Counted from the stretch's first letter, positions 51,085 to 62,034 are shown. The stretch: DNA of 64,000 bases from Epichloe hybrida (GCA_019022495.1 JAFEKR010000035.1:248001-312000); one strand, 5' to 3'. Numbers and translations: made by a program. The notes: generated by a model from the sequence alone, not told the origin.

Positions 51085-51165
51085 AGGGAAAGCAGGAAGC
51101 TTCGCTTTACCCTCTTGCCTTCGCCTTGCTATTACGCAAATCTCAGGCAAAGCTCCGCTTTCCCT
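51085..51165. repeat. Imperfect inverted repeat at right edge of AT-rich block
   Basis: AGGGAAAGCAGGAAGC at 51085 is the imperfect inverse of GCTCCGCTTTCCCT ending at 51165. The outer nine bases match perfectly. A further palindrome GAAGCTTC lies at 51097-51104. The position at the composition boundary suggests the end of a transposable element. It also lies 120-200 bp upstream of the hydrolase start codon. Confidence 0.6.
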
Positions 51166-51287
51166 GATTAATGTCCGACTCAATCAGAGCTCAGTCAAGT
51201 GATATCTCCATCAGCCAGGCAGTGTTGAGACTTAAAGTCCTGGTGCAATTTATTTGTTCTTTCTTCTTTCTTCTTTCTTTTTCCGCC

Positions 51288-52543
51288 ATGGGCGTATCAT
51301 CACTCCCATCTGCCTATCTGCGTCGTGTGCAACTGTTAGCTGTACGAACATCACACCAACAACTGCGAGGTTTCGTCCAGGGGGCCGTTCCCGAGGCCGT
51401 TCGCCCGCTGGCCTATGACCTACACCAGCCTGCGAAACCTCAACAAAGTCACGCAAAAAAGTCACCAATCATTTTCCTTCACGGACTCTTTGGATCTAAG
51501 AAGAACAATAGAGGCATCAGCAAGTAGGTCGTCGTCCCTTGACTTCGGATTCGGGTGAAGGCTCAAACTTTTTCTTCCATAGGATATTGGCGAGAGACTT
51601 AGGCGTGGATGTTTATGCTCTGGTGAGTTCAAGCTTGTTCAGCGAATGGTTGCAAGGTCACTCAACGAATTTGGGTCGCAAAGGACTTAAGAAACCATGG
51701 CGAATCACCCCATCACCCACAACATGATTATTGTGCCATGGCAGAAGATGTGTCGGCCTTTATCCAAGACCAGAAACTGGGCCATGTTACTTTGATTGGA
51801 CACTCAATGTAAGTCTGATTTTCAACTGGTCAACTGGTCTCCCGTGGTGGTCCATATCTGCAGCAATCGCGGGATGTTAACATTTTCGAAAGGGGGGCCA
51901 AGACAGCCATGACCCTGGCTCTCCGTTCTCCCGAGATGATTTCAAATTTTGTAGCTGTCGATAATGCTCCTGTCGATATAGCATTGAACAGCGACTTTCT
52001 CAAGTACATTAGGGCGATGAAGAAGATCCAAGACGCGGACATCACTCGTCAAGCCGAAGCAGATGAGATCTTGCAAGCTTTTGAAGAGGTACAAACGCCT
52101 GCACAGATACACAGACATGATTTTGCTGCTAATTCAGCGCAGTCCCTCCCGATCAGGCAGTTTCTCCTTGGAAACCTCTACAGACCCGCAGGAAAAAGCA
52201 CTCTGAAGTTCCGCATTCCTCTAGATATTCTCAGGAAATCTTTGCCTAAACTTGGCGACTTCCCATTTAAGCAACCGCGAGATCATCGTTTTGAGAAGCC
52301 TTCCTTGTTTGTGCGTGGAACTAAGAGTCACTATATTGCGGATGATGCAATCCCTGCCATCGGAGAATTTTTTCCTCGGTTTCGTCTCGTAGATGTTGAT
52401 GCTGGACACTGGCTTATATCGGAGCGACCTGAAGCTTTCCGACGAGGTGAGTTTTCTGATGAGTGATACTCGTTGATCTTTGAATAACACGGTCTCTGAT
52501 TTGTTGAGCAGCTATTGTTGACTTTTTGCAAGAAGACGTATGA
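51288..52543 (+). CDS. Mitochondrial alpha/beta hydrolase, ABHD11/Imo32 type
   Basis: Serine hydrolase of the ABHD11 / yeast Imo32 / Eat1 group, usually mitochondrial; substrates in filamentous fungi are unknown. Five exons, 51288-51523, 51583-51622, 51684-51808, 51893-52446 and 52512-52543, give 328 aa. The start MGVSSLPSAYLRRVQ has a strong CCGCCATGG context and a basic, hydroxylated N-terminus suited to mitochondrial import; the frame is open to an ATG at 51171. Visible: PIIFLHGLFGSKKNNR (oxyanion loop), DLRNHGESPH, GHSMGAKTA (nucleophile Ser in GxSxG, formed across intron 3), an acid near DNAPVDIAL and a C-terminal DAGHWL catalytic His. It begins just beyond the AT-rich block and is convergent with the S1 gene. 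Confidence 0.9.
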
Positions 52544-53022
52544 CTGGAGTAGGGGGTGTTTACTGCTGATACATTTATGATTGGCGATTTAATTCGGTGA
52601 TATATAAGCACTTGCACATTTATGAATGCGCCCATCTAGAAATTAAGGGAATTCAGGCCCGTAGATATAAAATATGTGGTTGAGGTAACTTCTTATCCTA
52701 GCAAGACTCGATTGATACGCAATAACAATCAGTGCCAATTCTTTAGACCCTAGAAACGACCCTCAACTCCCCACGATGCTACATCGCGCAGCTCCACCTG
52801 CCGTTTGGGATATTGCGGCATGGCGTTACACGAAAGTACGAGGGGTCAAAGGAGAAAATGCTGTGAAAACAAAGTCCTGTTCATTTTTTGAACCGTTGAT
52901 GGAGAAATTGTCCTTCCGATTGCCTGTGATACTACGCCACTATAACCGACACAATGCTGCCCAGGGATTACTACACCACTTATAAGAATCCCTCCTATCT
53001 CGCATTTGTACGTAACCCCATT
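52544..53022. other. Intergenic between convergent hydrolase and RPS1
   Basis: About 480 bp tail-to-tail, expected to be mostly 3' UTR. An open frame of 69 codons at 52776-52985 resembles nothing known. Confidence 0.4.
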
Positions 53023-54037
53023 TCAAACTTCAGCCAGAACTCTCTCCTTGAATTCCCGCTCAACCTTCTGACCTTGGTCATCTGTCCCCGACTCTCCGTG
53101 AAGGGCCATCAAAGCACCCAAATCAAACTTGGGGGCTTTGAGAAGCTTCACCTTGCGGATGTGCACCTGAACTCAGTAAATTAGCTTGTTTTCATCATGG
53201 CTTATAACATCTTGCGTCGGTACATACATTCTGCAAAGGGTAGATTCCAACAGTGGACTTTTCGATCTCACGACCAATGACCTCTGGGATCAACTTCGAC
53301 GTCAGCTGGGTGAGAGTGCAACTAGAGGCCTCACGCTGAATGATGTCTGTCATCTTGCGTCGAATGGCTCGGATCTGGGAAGAAGCAGCGTAGGTCGTCT
53401 TCTTGATCTGATTAGGGCGGCGCTTGGTGAAGCCGATGGCGAAAAGACGAATGAGGTAGTCATCAGTCGTCTTGACCGTGACATTGGCTTCGATAAGAGT
53501 CTGCCACTTGCGAACGAGGGATCGAAGTTTGTCTGAAGTGAAGTCGAGGCCATGGAAGTTGGTCAAGCAATTCTTTCCTTGAACCTCGTCTACGCGCAGA
53601 CGAACCTTTCGGAACGAATGCTCCTCATCCTTCTGAAGATCAGCCAAGGAAACCTCAACGATGCGACCCTTCAGAGCATCATTTGCGTTCTTCAGACCGG
53701 TTGTGCGGTTCACCAGGGTCTTGCCAACACTAATTTGCCCGCTGTTAGTCGAATTGTGACAATCGAGCTTCGTTTTGTCGACAGTGTAGAACACTCACTC
53801 TCGGACACTGAAAGAGCTGGGAGCCTTTTTAAATTATGTCAGCAAATTATGTTATTGACTTCGCTAAATTTCACTTTTTACATACCTTGATAGAGTACCA
53901 ATCCTTGCGAGAGAAAGGGTCGACGGTCTTCTTCTTGAGACCCTTCTTACCCTTGGAGAGTCTCTTGTTCCTAGACACTGTTAGGATCTCGCGTAGAAGC
54001 GATCATAAACTTGCAAAACTCACTTTCCAACCGCCAT
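53023..54037 (-). CDS. RPS1: Small-subunit ribosomal protein S1 (eS1, S3a)
   Basis: Essential 40S protein near the mRNA exit channel. Five exons, 54024-54037, 53886-53970, 53799-53824, 53228-53729 and 53023-53166, give 256 aa. The first exon encodes MAVGK; then [20 protein letters not shown] and [10 protein letters not shown]. The 26-nt third exon encodes APSSFSVR and joins [20 protein letters not shown]. The last exon runs [20 protein letters not shown] to the stop after KERVLAEV. Every conserved eS1 block is present. The splice between exons 3 and 4 is confirmed by restoring the family text VRDVGKT. Confidence 0.96.
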
Positions 54038-54852
54038 GTTCGCTGGCTAATATGTAAGCAGTTGGAGAAACTGGTGATGCTGAAAGGATTGGTGGAGGGG
54101 CGAAAATAATTTCATTTCTTGTGTGCACCAGTGAAAGTCTAAGCGAGCTAGGTAAGTAACAGAAGTGGAAAATCCTTCCCCCGGGCCCACAAATTTCCCT
54201 CACCACTTCGGATACTGTCACGTGTTTCTCTCTGAGGCTTTGGTCACGCTGCTGCGGAAATTGGCAACCACGACTTGTCTCGTCACAAGACACCATATTT
54301 TTATCTGCTACATCTCATTTGGCTTTAAACTATTCGCTGGAGATGCTTAGCAAACCGCATCCCCTTCGTGTTCGTCATATGTCACGGAATATGTGGAAAG
54401 CCTCGAGCAACAGCCTATCCTCGAAAAGAATCCAGATCTCTGATGGGCTCTAGCATTAGACAGACACTGACACAACGACTGAAACTAGTCATTGAACACT
54501 ATGCTACAGAATCCTCTACTAGAACTCTATGGTTGCCTGAATTAACCGCACCGTAATCGCCGAAAATGCGCTGGATTCTGCGTGGGCTAGTCATTTTCCC
54601 CTTCGTCAACCGCTAATGAGCCCGCTGACGAGCTGTTGAATCTAGACATCTGGCAAAACTACTGATGGGCTGACAATGAGCTGGATGATGCTTAAGTCTT
54701 CTTACACCAGAAAGATTGCCTTCATAGTACACTGTAATACAAATTTGAACTATACCAATAGCTAAAGAGTATGTTTCCCTTCTAAGTAATTATGATATAC
54801 AGTGCGCGTAACCGACTTTTTAATGAGCTTGACATAATAGTAAGTACCTATA
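54038..54852. other. Intergenic, RPS1 promoter and URC1 3' region
   Basis: About 800 bp. The RPS1 promoter lies next to 54038 and the URC1 3' UTR next to 54852. No further gene is supported. Confidence 0.4.
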
Positions 54853-57790
54853 CTAGCATGCAATGTATTTAGTCACAAACCTAATAGTCCAATCAATAGG
54901 ATCAAATAGTGAAGCTATGGCTAACGTATCTTGGATGGCCACGTTGTCATGGCCCATTGTTACTGGAAATGAGAGGTGATCGGTGTAGTATACGAGATGT
55001 CGGTATCGCTCAATCGCTGCACTGCCATTCATGGTGGTCTTGTAGAAAAGGTAAGCAGTGACTGACTGGACTATACTATTTCTATACTTGATGTATATAA
55101 AGCTCTAGGCAGTTCAATGGTCGATGCTATGAAGCGGTTATTTAGGCTGGTTTGACAAGCAGCTTGAATTGGCCAACTTACTCTTCCCACATTCGCCCCT
55201 GGACGGACTGGAGTTCCTCGGCCGTAAGACGCTTTCCAGCGGTAAAGTACCCTTTGAACATTTTTTGAGTATGTCTACACTTATATCAACCACTATGTGA
55301 AAACTCACCCGCATTTATCTTTGCATCGATCTCAACTCGCGAATCAGCAGGAATCAAGTCTTCGGGTAGCTCAACTCGTTCTAAGATAGGGATGCTGTTT
55401 TGTTGTTAGCTTGCGTACGATGCTCCCCCTATGAAACGTGGTTCAACCTACCCCTGGCCAACGATTGCATCATGCTTCATGCTGCCAAAGCTTATTAGTA
55501 ATATTTCAAGATATAATGACGCATCTTCGTCATTTATGTCATCGGAAGTACTCACTTGCTCATGCTTAGCATTCTATCAATTTTCTTAATGCCTAGCCAA
55601 TGCAGGATATCTGGCATGAGAGCTTGAAAACGCATGTCTTTAACTCCGGCTATGTTCTCCGTTCTCAAGAAGTAGTCGGAAGCTCGATCTTCGCCACGTT
55701 TACGAGCATTGTAAACCACTTCTGCTAGTCAGTTTTGATTTCGAATCCTAAATAACAATGACACAAGGCGAGAGCAAAACCCACAGTACTACGAGTTATT
55801 TCCGTTAGTCATGAGCACCATGTTTTGTAGATAACAGACTTGGTGAAAGCGAGAAAAAGGACATGGAATTATGTACCTTGGTGACCTCACCCAGTGCCCT
55901 GCCCTCTTTCCTGAAGTAAATTACCACACCACTTCCGCCGTTTTGTGCCTCTTTAACGGCCTCTTCGATACCGAAAATGAGGTAGGGACGACATGTGCAA
56001 ATGTCGGAACCGAATACATCGCTTCCATTGCACTGGGGCAGTTAGAATATCCACCGACTAGGCAGGATTGAATGATATCTCACCTCGTCATGAATGCGTA
56101 AAGACAATCGCACATGCTCATCTGACATCTTGTCTGGATCTCCAAAGCAGTATACGGTCAAACCGCCTTTTTATTATTAGTGACGAGAAACAGGTAAGAG
56201 GTAAAGAAAGTCGGTTCAATGCGTACCAATTGGGGGCAAGAAAACTTTTATGTCGCCACGCGTGATCAGCTGTGTTATATTAGCATCAACGGCAATCCTT
56301 TTCAACCAGGATACGAACTTCGGGGTAGCTGCCGCCAGTGTGCTCGAATAGCGACCGGCGAAGCGTTCCTTCATCTGATTTGGCGTTAAATAAACCCCCT
56401 TTGAAGTAAACGAGACGATTGACGCACCAATACCGAACCTTTCCGCAACACCAGGAAGATACCAGACCTAAAGTCAAAGAATTAGACATAAATGCTAGGT
56501 TCAAAAGAAACGACTCACTGGTTCAACAGCAAACTTGGTAACGGCAAGTTCGCCGAGTTCGTTGAGGCACACTTTGCCATCTGGCACACTTGAGGCATGG
56601 TTAGCATGCCATTGCATTGCCACAAGAGAACAATGTTTTCCCCTCACAGTCGCCCCTTTTTAACGCTATCTTCGAGTTCGGGGAGCTATCAATGTCAGTT
56701 GTGAAGTATATCAAGTAAGTCTTTACACACAAACACGTTGTGGTCCAGAGGGTAAGGCCTACTCTCATGTGCGCTTTAGTGATGGCAATTGTCGGTCGTA
56801 CATCAACTATACATAATTAGATGAGGCGAACTTCAGGTAGCACGTGGTTTACCTTGTTCTTGTTTCAGGATGTCTTTAAATATCCATGGGGTTAAATGAC
56901 CCCATGGATCCATGGCTACAATCTTACGGGGGTCTCCCCAGTGAAGAAAAGGACCAATTTGGGCAGCAGGCTCAGTATTTGTAAAATCAGGCCTTTCGAA
57001 TGGATGTCATGAGTTACCATTAACTCTATCACTGTAGAATGGCTACGCACCTGTGATCGATGTTGAGCTCTTTACTAGCGACAGCTAGGGCATAGTAAAT
57101 GGCATACGATCCTCCACTGTATTTATCTGTTAATGTAGCTCCTTCTTTATGCTTAAAGTTTAAACTTACTGAGCTAATATAAGATTAATGGCGAGAAAGC
57201 AAATCAGAGTATACTCCCGAGTAAGAGCGATGTTTAAACTAACCTCCGATAGCTATGTCGTAGTTTTAGCAGTCGATAATACCCCGTCCATCTCAGTCAA
57301 GGTTGATCACAAACCGTTGCGACGCCTTATAGTAGACGGAGACCGAGAAACTACGACTGGGCCGCGTTTCAGTGGGTCAGGATTGCCCCAATTCATTGCC
57401 AAAGGAGCAATTCCGATTTGCTTCGGATACGTCCTAAACGTCTGTAAGCTTTTCATTTCTCAAACTCGTGTCGAGAGGGGAGTTTACTTACGTAAGAACA
57501 ATGCGAGATGTCAGGTTAGATCGAAAGCCTGGAGCTAGGACAGCCTCTACTGGGATAGAGGTGCTATCCTTGGTGTTCTGATGGAGGGCATCTGAGCTAG
57601 ACATAGCATACGATGCATCGTAGTCGAGCACATCAGCCAAGCCGAGAGCTTGAGGAGAAGCAGTAGCTTTAGTCTCTTGAGCATTCAATCTTTCCGTTAG
57701 AGTCTCAACCGATGTCAACAACTGTGTCTGACTTCGTTGAATGTGGCGGAGAGTGTCCAATATGGTGTCATTGGGGGGGGTTGCAGCCAT
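54853..57790 (-). CDS. URC1: URC1, GTP cyclohydrolase II-like uracil-catabolism protein
   Basis: Required for the URC pathway of uracil degradation known from Lachancea kluyveri, homologous to bacterial RibA. Exons: 57492-57790, 57315-57433, 57244-57252, 57180-57183, 57051-57116, 56853-56992, 56763-56806, 56648-56685, 56519-56588, 56434-56467, 56319-56374, 56227-56269, 56084-56166, 55877-56032, 55785-55788, then from 55718 through four or five more to a stop at 54853. Start MAATPPNDTILDTL. Recovered blocks: TTYPKQIGIAPLAMNWGNPD, KRGPVVVSRSPSTIRRRNAI, VWYLPGVAERFDEGT, CFGDPDKMSDEHVR, CNGSDVFGSDICTCRPYL (cysteines where RibA binds zinc) and FRKEGRALGEVTK. Microexons of 9, 4 and 4 nt are needed to make IGAHGGSY and TKYLVYNARK. 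Exon phases were summed to 55785; later exons were read but not summed. Uracil phosphoribosyltransferase lies 1.5 kb away. Confidence 0.9.
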
Positions 57791-58531
57791 TATCGGAGAA
57801 GGAGTCACGTTGAGAAGTCTAATATTGCGTGTCTGATTGGAAAAGAGTAGGTGAAAGACCAGGTACACCAAATGGATGACTGGGGTGGAAGGAGAGATAG
57901 TTCTCTCGGCTGGGTCATTCAATTTTACAAAACACGAGACCGCCATATCAGTGAGGAGGCGGCCTGGCCTTGGTTGGATGTGCCCCTCCTTTATCACACG
58001 GGATCTTGCATACCTACCCACCTCCCTAGCTAGGTAGCTAGGTACAAGAGGTGACAGTGACTAGGTTTCCTGGCTGCCTTGCCATTAACAACATTCTGAA
58101 AATGACCAAGCGGAGCATTCGTTTGTGTTCTGTTGCGGCTGCATTCGCAAAATGGGTATGAAATTGACTACATAAGAACACGCATTGGCGACGCCGTTGA
58201 ATTGAGCAGCACCCTGGGTACAAGCACAGCACAGTGACTTTGCAGCGTCCGCCATTTACTTACTGTACTGACAGGCTTGAGGCCTTATCGGCTCCAAGGT
58301 TGTGGCAAAATGCTTACATGTAAGGCCTCTCGGCTCCTCGGCCCCTCGGCATTACATAAGAGGCGGAGAAAGTGGCAGCTCGATTACATAAGTTTAGCCT
58401 CTGAAGTCATTGTCTGCATTATCGATAAGGTCAACCAACACAGGCGGGCCATCCTCCGCCGACGTCTTGGTAAATACTCGCTATCCTGCATTCACAACGC
58501 TTCATTCAACAGCCCGTTTCTGACCATCACT
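57791..58531. promoter_or_regulatory. Divergent promoter between URC1 and ELF1
   Basis: A 740-bp interval between divergent starts. It includes small TAGCTAGGTAGCTAGGTA repeats near 58027-58045 and a GGCTCCTCGGCCCCTCGGC run near 58331. No specific regulator site was recognised. Confidence 0.4.
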
Positions 58532-59108
58532 ATGGGAAAGCGCAAGAAGTCGTCACGGAAGCCTATGGGACCCAAGAAGGTTTTGTAACTCGAATCTCGC
58601 ACATCATTTGCGTGCAGGCTTTTAACGAGTAGTTTTAGTCTGATCCGTTACCATCAACGTTCACGTGTCTGTTCTGCAACCACGAGAAGTCAGTCAGCGT
58701 GAAGCTAGATAGAAAAGCGGGAGTCGGACAATTAGATTGTCGAATTTGTGGACAAAAATTTCAGTGCGCTGTAAATTGTCCGTTGCGCATCCTTCCGAAG
58801 AATACGTCGTGGTTTTTTGTTTTTGGCGCTGACTGATTGCAGATCTCTCTGCAGCCGTCGATGTTTATGGAGAGTGGGTAGATGCTGCAGGTAAGGACCT
58901 CCCTCCATTTCACTCCTTTTACTTCACAAATATTGACTTCTTCTGCCTGTGATTAGACGCGGTCGCGAAAGAAGATACTACGAACAGCAGATATGAAGGC
59001 TCGGCGAAGACACCCAAATTATTGAAACGAAGTCAAAATGACAGGCATGCTGGTACAGATGAGGAGGGCGGCGAAGGAGTATTTGCAGATGATGACGACT
59101 ACCAATAA
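58532..59108 (+). CDS. ELF1: Transcription elongation factor ELF1
   Basis: Small zinc-ribbon factor that travels with RNA polymerase II and aids elongation through chromatin. Four exons, 58532-58579, 58639-58777, 58843-58890 and 58957-59108, give 128 aa. The start [16 protein letters not shown] is the conserved basic tail. The zinc ribbon is C-LF-C ([20 protein letters not shown]) paired with C-RI-C ([12 protein letters not shown]). [12 protein letters not shown] follows, and the C-terminus is acidic ([16 protein letters not shown]). The first donor is GTTTTG, weaker than its neighbours, but the reading phase and family text agree. It is tail-to-tail with uracil phosphoribosyltransferase, 139 bp apart. 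Confidence 0.93.
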
Positions 59109-59247
59109 TTCGATAGCAGAAGCAATACGTGACGACATTCTCTCGACGGTTTCCTCGACGGCAAGGCCATCGTCCCTTATGCGAAGCTTTTCTTTGCGTT
59201 CGTGTTGCATAGCATAACATGTGCTGCAATACTACAATCCTAAGCAC

Positions 59248-60167
59248 TCAGATGGTGTAGAATCTGTCGCCAAAGTCCCCCAAACCAGGAATGATGTAAC
59301 TAGCGAATTGTTAGCTCATGGCTCGGTACTCATCATGAAGGAAGGGTTGACATACTTCTTCTCATCCAAACCCTGCGGAGATCGTGTTGGTTAGTCTATC
59401 CGCTAGCAATTGAAACAGGCCTATAAGAGGGAGCTGCGTACCTGGTCTATGAACGCTGTCACTACCTTGAGGCGAGGAAACTTGGTGGCGAATTTTTTCA
59501 ACCCTTCTGGACTGGCGATGATGTTAAGGAAAAGAATATGGTCTTCCGGGACTCCACGTGCTTTGAGTACTTGTACAGCCATTATAGCAGAACCACCTAT
59601 AGAACAAAGCGGTTTGGTTAGTTTGACCTGCAAAGACAACCAACAAGTTCTTCGGGTTTCACCTGTTGCAAACATAGGGTCCAGTAGCAAGACCCATCGA
59701 TCTGCGATGTCTTCGGGCAGTTTATCATAGAAAAGCTTTGGTTGCGCTGTATCTTCGTCACGCTGTATGAGTATTTTGCCAATCCTGACTGACCGACAGC
59801 AGTCTCTTAAGCCCTGTTCCATAGCTTCACCAGCACGCATGATGGACACTCCGCAAATTTTGCCTTGGAACATCAGCCCATTGTATGTACGACCAACTGG
59901 TGTTGTGATATCATGTTCGATTACTGGGAGGTGATTAAGACCTTCCTCAACTAGAAGCCGAATGATGCGGTTCGAGTAGAAAATGAAGTCTGCTCGCTCG
60001 GTGTTTTTGTTTCGTATCATGCTAAGCAGAGCTATAAGCTGTGGTGTTTGAGGAAGGACGCGAACATTCTCAAATGCAACTTCGGCTGAAACTGTCGCGC
60101 TTGGCTTTTGCCCTGCTGGACGATGGCTTGGCCCAATGCATTGTGTAGATGTCGGTTTCTCTGCCAT
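59248..60167 (-). CDS. FUR1: Uracil phosphoribosyltransferase
   Basis: Converts uracil and PRPP to UMP in pyrimidine salvage; also the first step of the URC uracil-catabolism pathway. The start is MAEKPTSTQ (60167), favoured over an in-frame ATG 23 codons upstream. Visible: LPQTPQLIALLSMIRNKNTE, HDITTPVGRTYNGLMFQGK, GVSIMRAGEAMEQGLR and LLLDPMFATGGSAIMAV, the PRPP loop, restored by removing an intron at about 59598-59665. The C-terminus, after one or two further introns, is YIIPGLGDFGDRFYTI, the uracil-binding end. Flanks: ELF1 tail-to-tail, and a T-rich tract on the promoter side. URC1 lies just beyond ELF1. Confidence 0.95.
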
Positions 60168-60589
60168 GATATTTTCTGAAGTAGTGATGTGACTCTTGAT
60201 GTTGCTGGCGAGGAGTATGTTTGTGTGTTTTCGCAAGAGAAAAAAATACTTTTTTTTTTATGTTTAGGCCTGCTTTTCCCTTACTTTCCTGGAGAAAATT
60301 CACTGTGGCGCGCGCTAAAAAAAAAAAAGGACACTGTATTTTTTTTAAAAAAAATTATATTCAGCTCAAAAAAAATATATTATCTTTCACAGCATTTAAT
60401 ATTTTCTTTCGCAGCATTTTTTTACACCTTTCATTTTTTTCGTAACTTTCATAGAACGTGGTGTTTTTTTTTTTCTTTTGCATTTTTCTCCAGAACGTGG
60501 TTTTTTTCCTATTTTTTTATGATTTTAATGTTTTTTTCTTTTACAAAGGTACCGGCAGCTTAGCTAGAAAGAATTTTTCGCGCAGACAT
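60168..60589. promoter_or_regulatory. Homopolymer-rich promoter region of FUR1
   Basis: The interval between FUR1 and the upstream dehydrogenase gene is dominated by runs of A and T, including eight or more runs of seven or longer between 60240 and 60540. On the FUR1 sense strand these are mostly A-tracts, which disfavour nucleosomes and often mark promoters. Confidence 0.5.
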
Positions 60590-61643
60590 TTATTCATTTT
60601 CCTCCTCGTCTGGTATAGTACTATGAAAATTGATATGTTTCCAGTCCTCTAGCTCCTCAGTTACTGATCGCATTCTATCACGAATACTCTCAATCGCGTA
60701 GCTCCCTAGTAGTAATCGTAAGGGAGGATACGAACAATGAGCTAGTTGCCAGATGAGCTCGGCACATTTTACTGCACTTGTTGGCTGGCGATCTCCAAGC
60801 CACTGAACCATCCTGCGTGCATGTAGTGCAGGTGAAGTTGCGGACGCGTATCCATCACTTGGAGGCTTAATCAAGAAATGCCCCCACGTAGGTAAAGTAC
60901 TGTTATCAGTATCCGGCTCATCGCGCCTCACCAACCCAGGCTCTATTAGAGTGGCCTTGATATTGAACGAGTCTGTTTCATAGAGCATTGCTTCAGTCAA
61001 TCCTTCAACTGCATATTTGGTAGCACAGTATGGGCCTAATCCGGGCACGCCGAGGGCTCCGGAGGTTGAGCTGAATATCAAATAGCGTCCGCTATTTTGT
61101 CTCCTGAAGTATGGCAAAGTAGCATGAATTATATGAAGGGTTCCTATGAAGTTGGTCTCGAACTGGTTTCTTAGGTCATGTTCATCTTGGTCCTCGCAAG
61201 AGCCGATAACACCATAGCCAGAACAGTTGGCGACAACGTCAAATCGTCGAAATTTCTCAAGTGTTTTTTGTACCACCACAGCTACTGACTCACGGCAGCG
61301 TACGTCACATAGTGACCTAAGACAGTTTTGATGTAGGGTTGTCATGCCATTGGCATTGTTTTCATGAACTCTACCAACTGACGTGACAAGGTCACCTCGG
61401 GAGAGCGCATACTTGACAAGAGATCGACCCATATGGCCAGTTCCCCCAAAGATCTGTATGAGGCTTCAGTCAGTGGTTAGAAAAACTGAAAACTGGCAAA
61501 GAGGACGGACATACAATCCAAACAAGTGGCCGGGGAGAGCCAGAATGTGGAGGATCACAGCTCGTTGGGAGTTGTAGGCGGGGCTTATTAGTATTGCCCT
61601 CTGGTAAGTCTGTTACACTATCGCAGGTGTTTTTCTCCTCCAT
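60590..61643 (-). CDS. Short-chain dehydrogenase/reductase
   Basis: NAD(P)-dependent oxidoreductase of unknown substrate. Exons 61515-61643 and 60590-61453 give 330 aa. The 43-residue N-terminal extension (MEEKNTCDSVTDLPEG..) precedes the Rossmann strand LVWIIFGGTGHMGRSL, which has GGTGHMG in place of the usual TGxxxGxG. The catalytic residues are clear: NCSGYG, the Ser of FSSTSGALG and YCATK (Tyr-x-x-x-Lys), then IEPGLVR. Residues 190-330 contain a long variable substrate region. It resembles fungal 17-beta-hydroxysteroid-dehydrogenase-like SDRs. It lies in tandem with the dioxygenase and FUR1 genes on the same strand; no functional link is evident. Confidence 0.85.
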
Positions 61644-62034
61644 CTTAGAGCGAAAGGGCCCTAGCTAGAGAGCGGATATGAAGAATGATGCTTAGGCGAA
61701 ACGGAAGTGGGAAGTACATAAATAAATATGTGAAGGACCAGCATGGCTATGGGTGTGGGGGCGTCGTGGTGAGAGCATGGCATTATCCCCTTGTTCAGCG
61801 AATGTTCAATGCCCATAAGTAGGTCTAATTAGTAATGTAGTTTATTTCTCATATCATAAGCCATGAAACCAGCAATAAATCTTACTGTCTACTTATCCAT
61901 CCAGAAATTGTTTAACATACTGTTCACGAAACAAGTTTGCATCCAAATATCTACTCCTGTTCAACGGCGTCCATTTTGGCTCATCTTTAAAGAGTCGCAT
62001 TGCATGTACGAACTGTCCCAGCCAGCCAAACTAA
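61644..62034. other. Intergenic, SDR promoter and ADI1 3' UTR
   Basis: About 390 bp in tandem orientation. No feature beyond the expected promoter and 3' UTR was recognised. Confidence 0.4.

Larger units (their letters stand above)
43380..51165. other. AT-rich RIP-mutated block
   Basis: About 7.8 kb in which TA, TAA and TAG words dominate while CA and TG dinucleotides are almost absent. Runs of unchanged CC, GG and GC remain. This is the footprint of repeat-induced point mutation, which turns CpA into TpA on both strands of duplicated DNA in ascomycetes. No intact gene is present. It contains the Helitron relic at about 44.0-48.6 kb, a three-copy hairpin repeat at 43.5-43.8 kb, a less mutated island at 49.80-49.91 kb, and further unrecognised AT-rich DNA at 48.6-51.0 kb. 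The right edge is a short inverted repeat at 51,085-51,165. Confidence 0.85.

Noticed and set aside
43380..51165. Mitochondrial DNA or viral insertion as the source of the AT-rich block
   Set aside because: The TpA excess with CpA/TpG loss and the Helitron motifs explain it; no mitochondrial or viral gene is seen.
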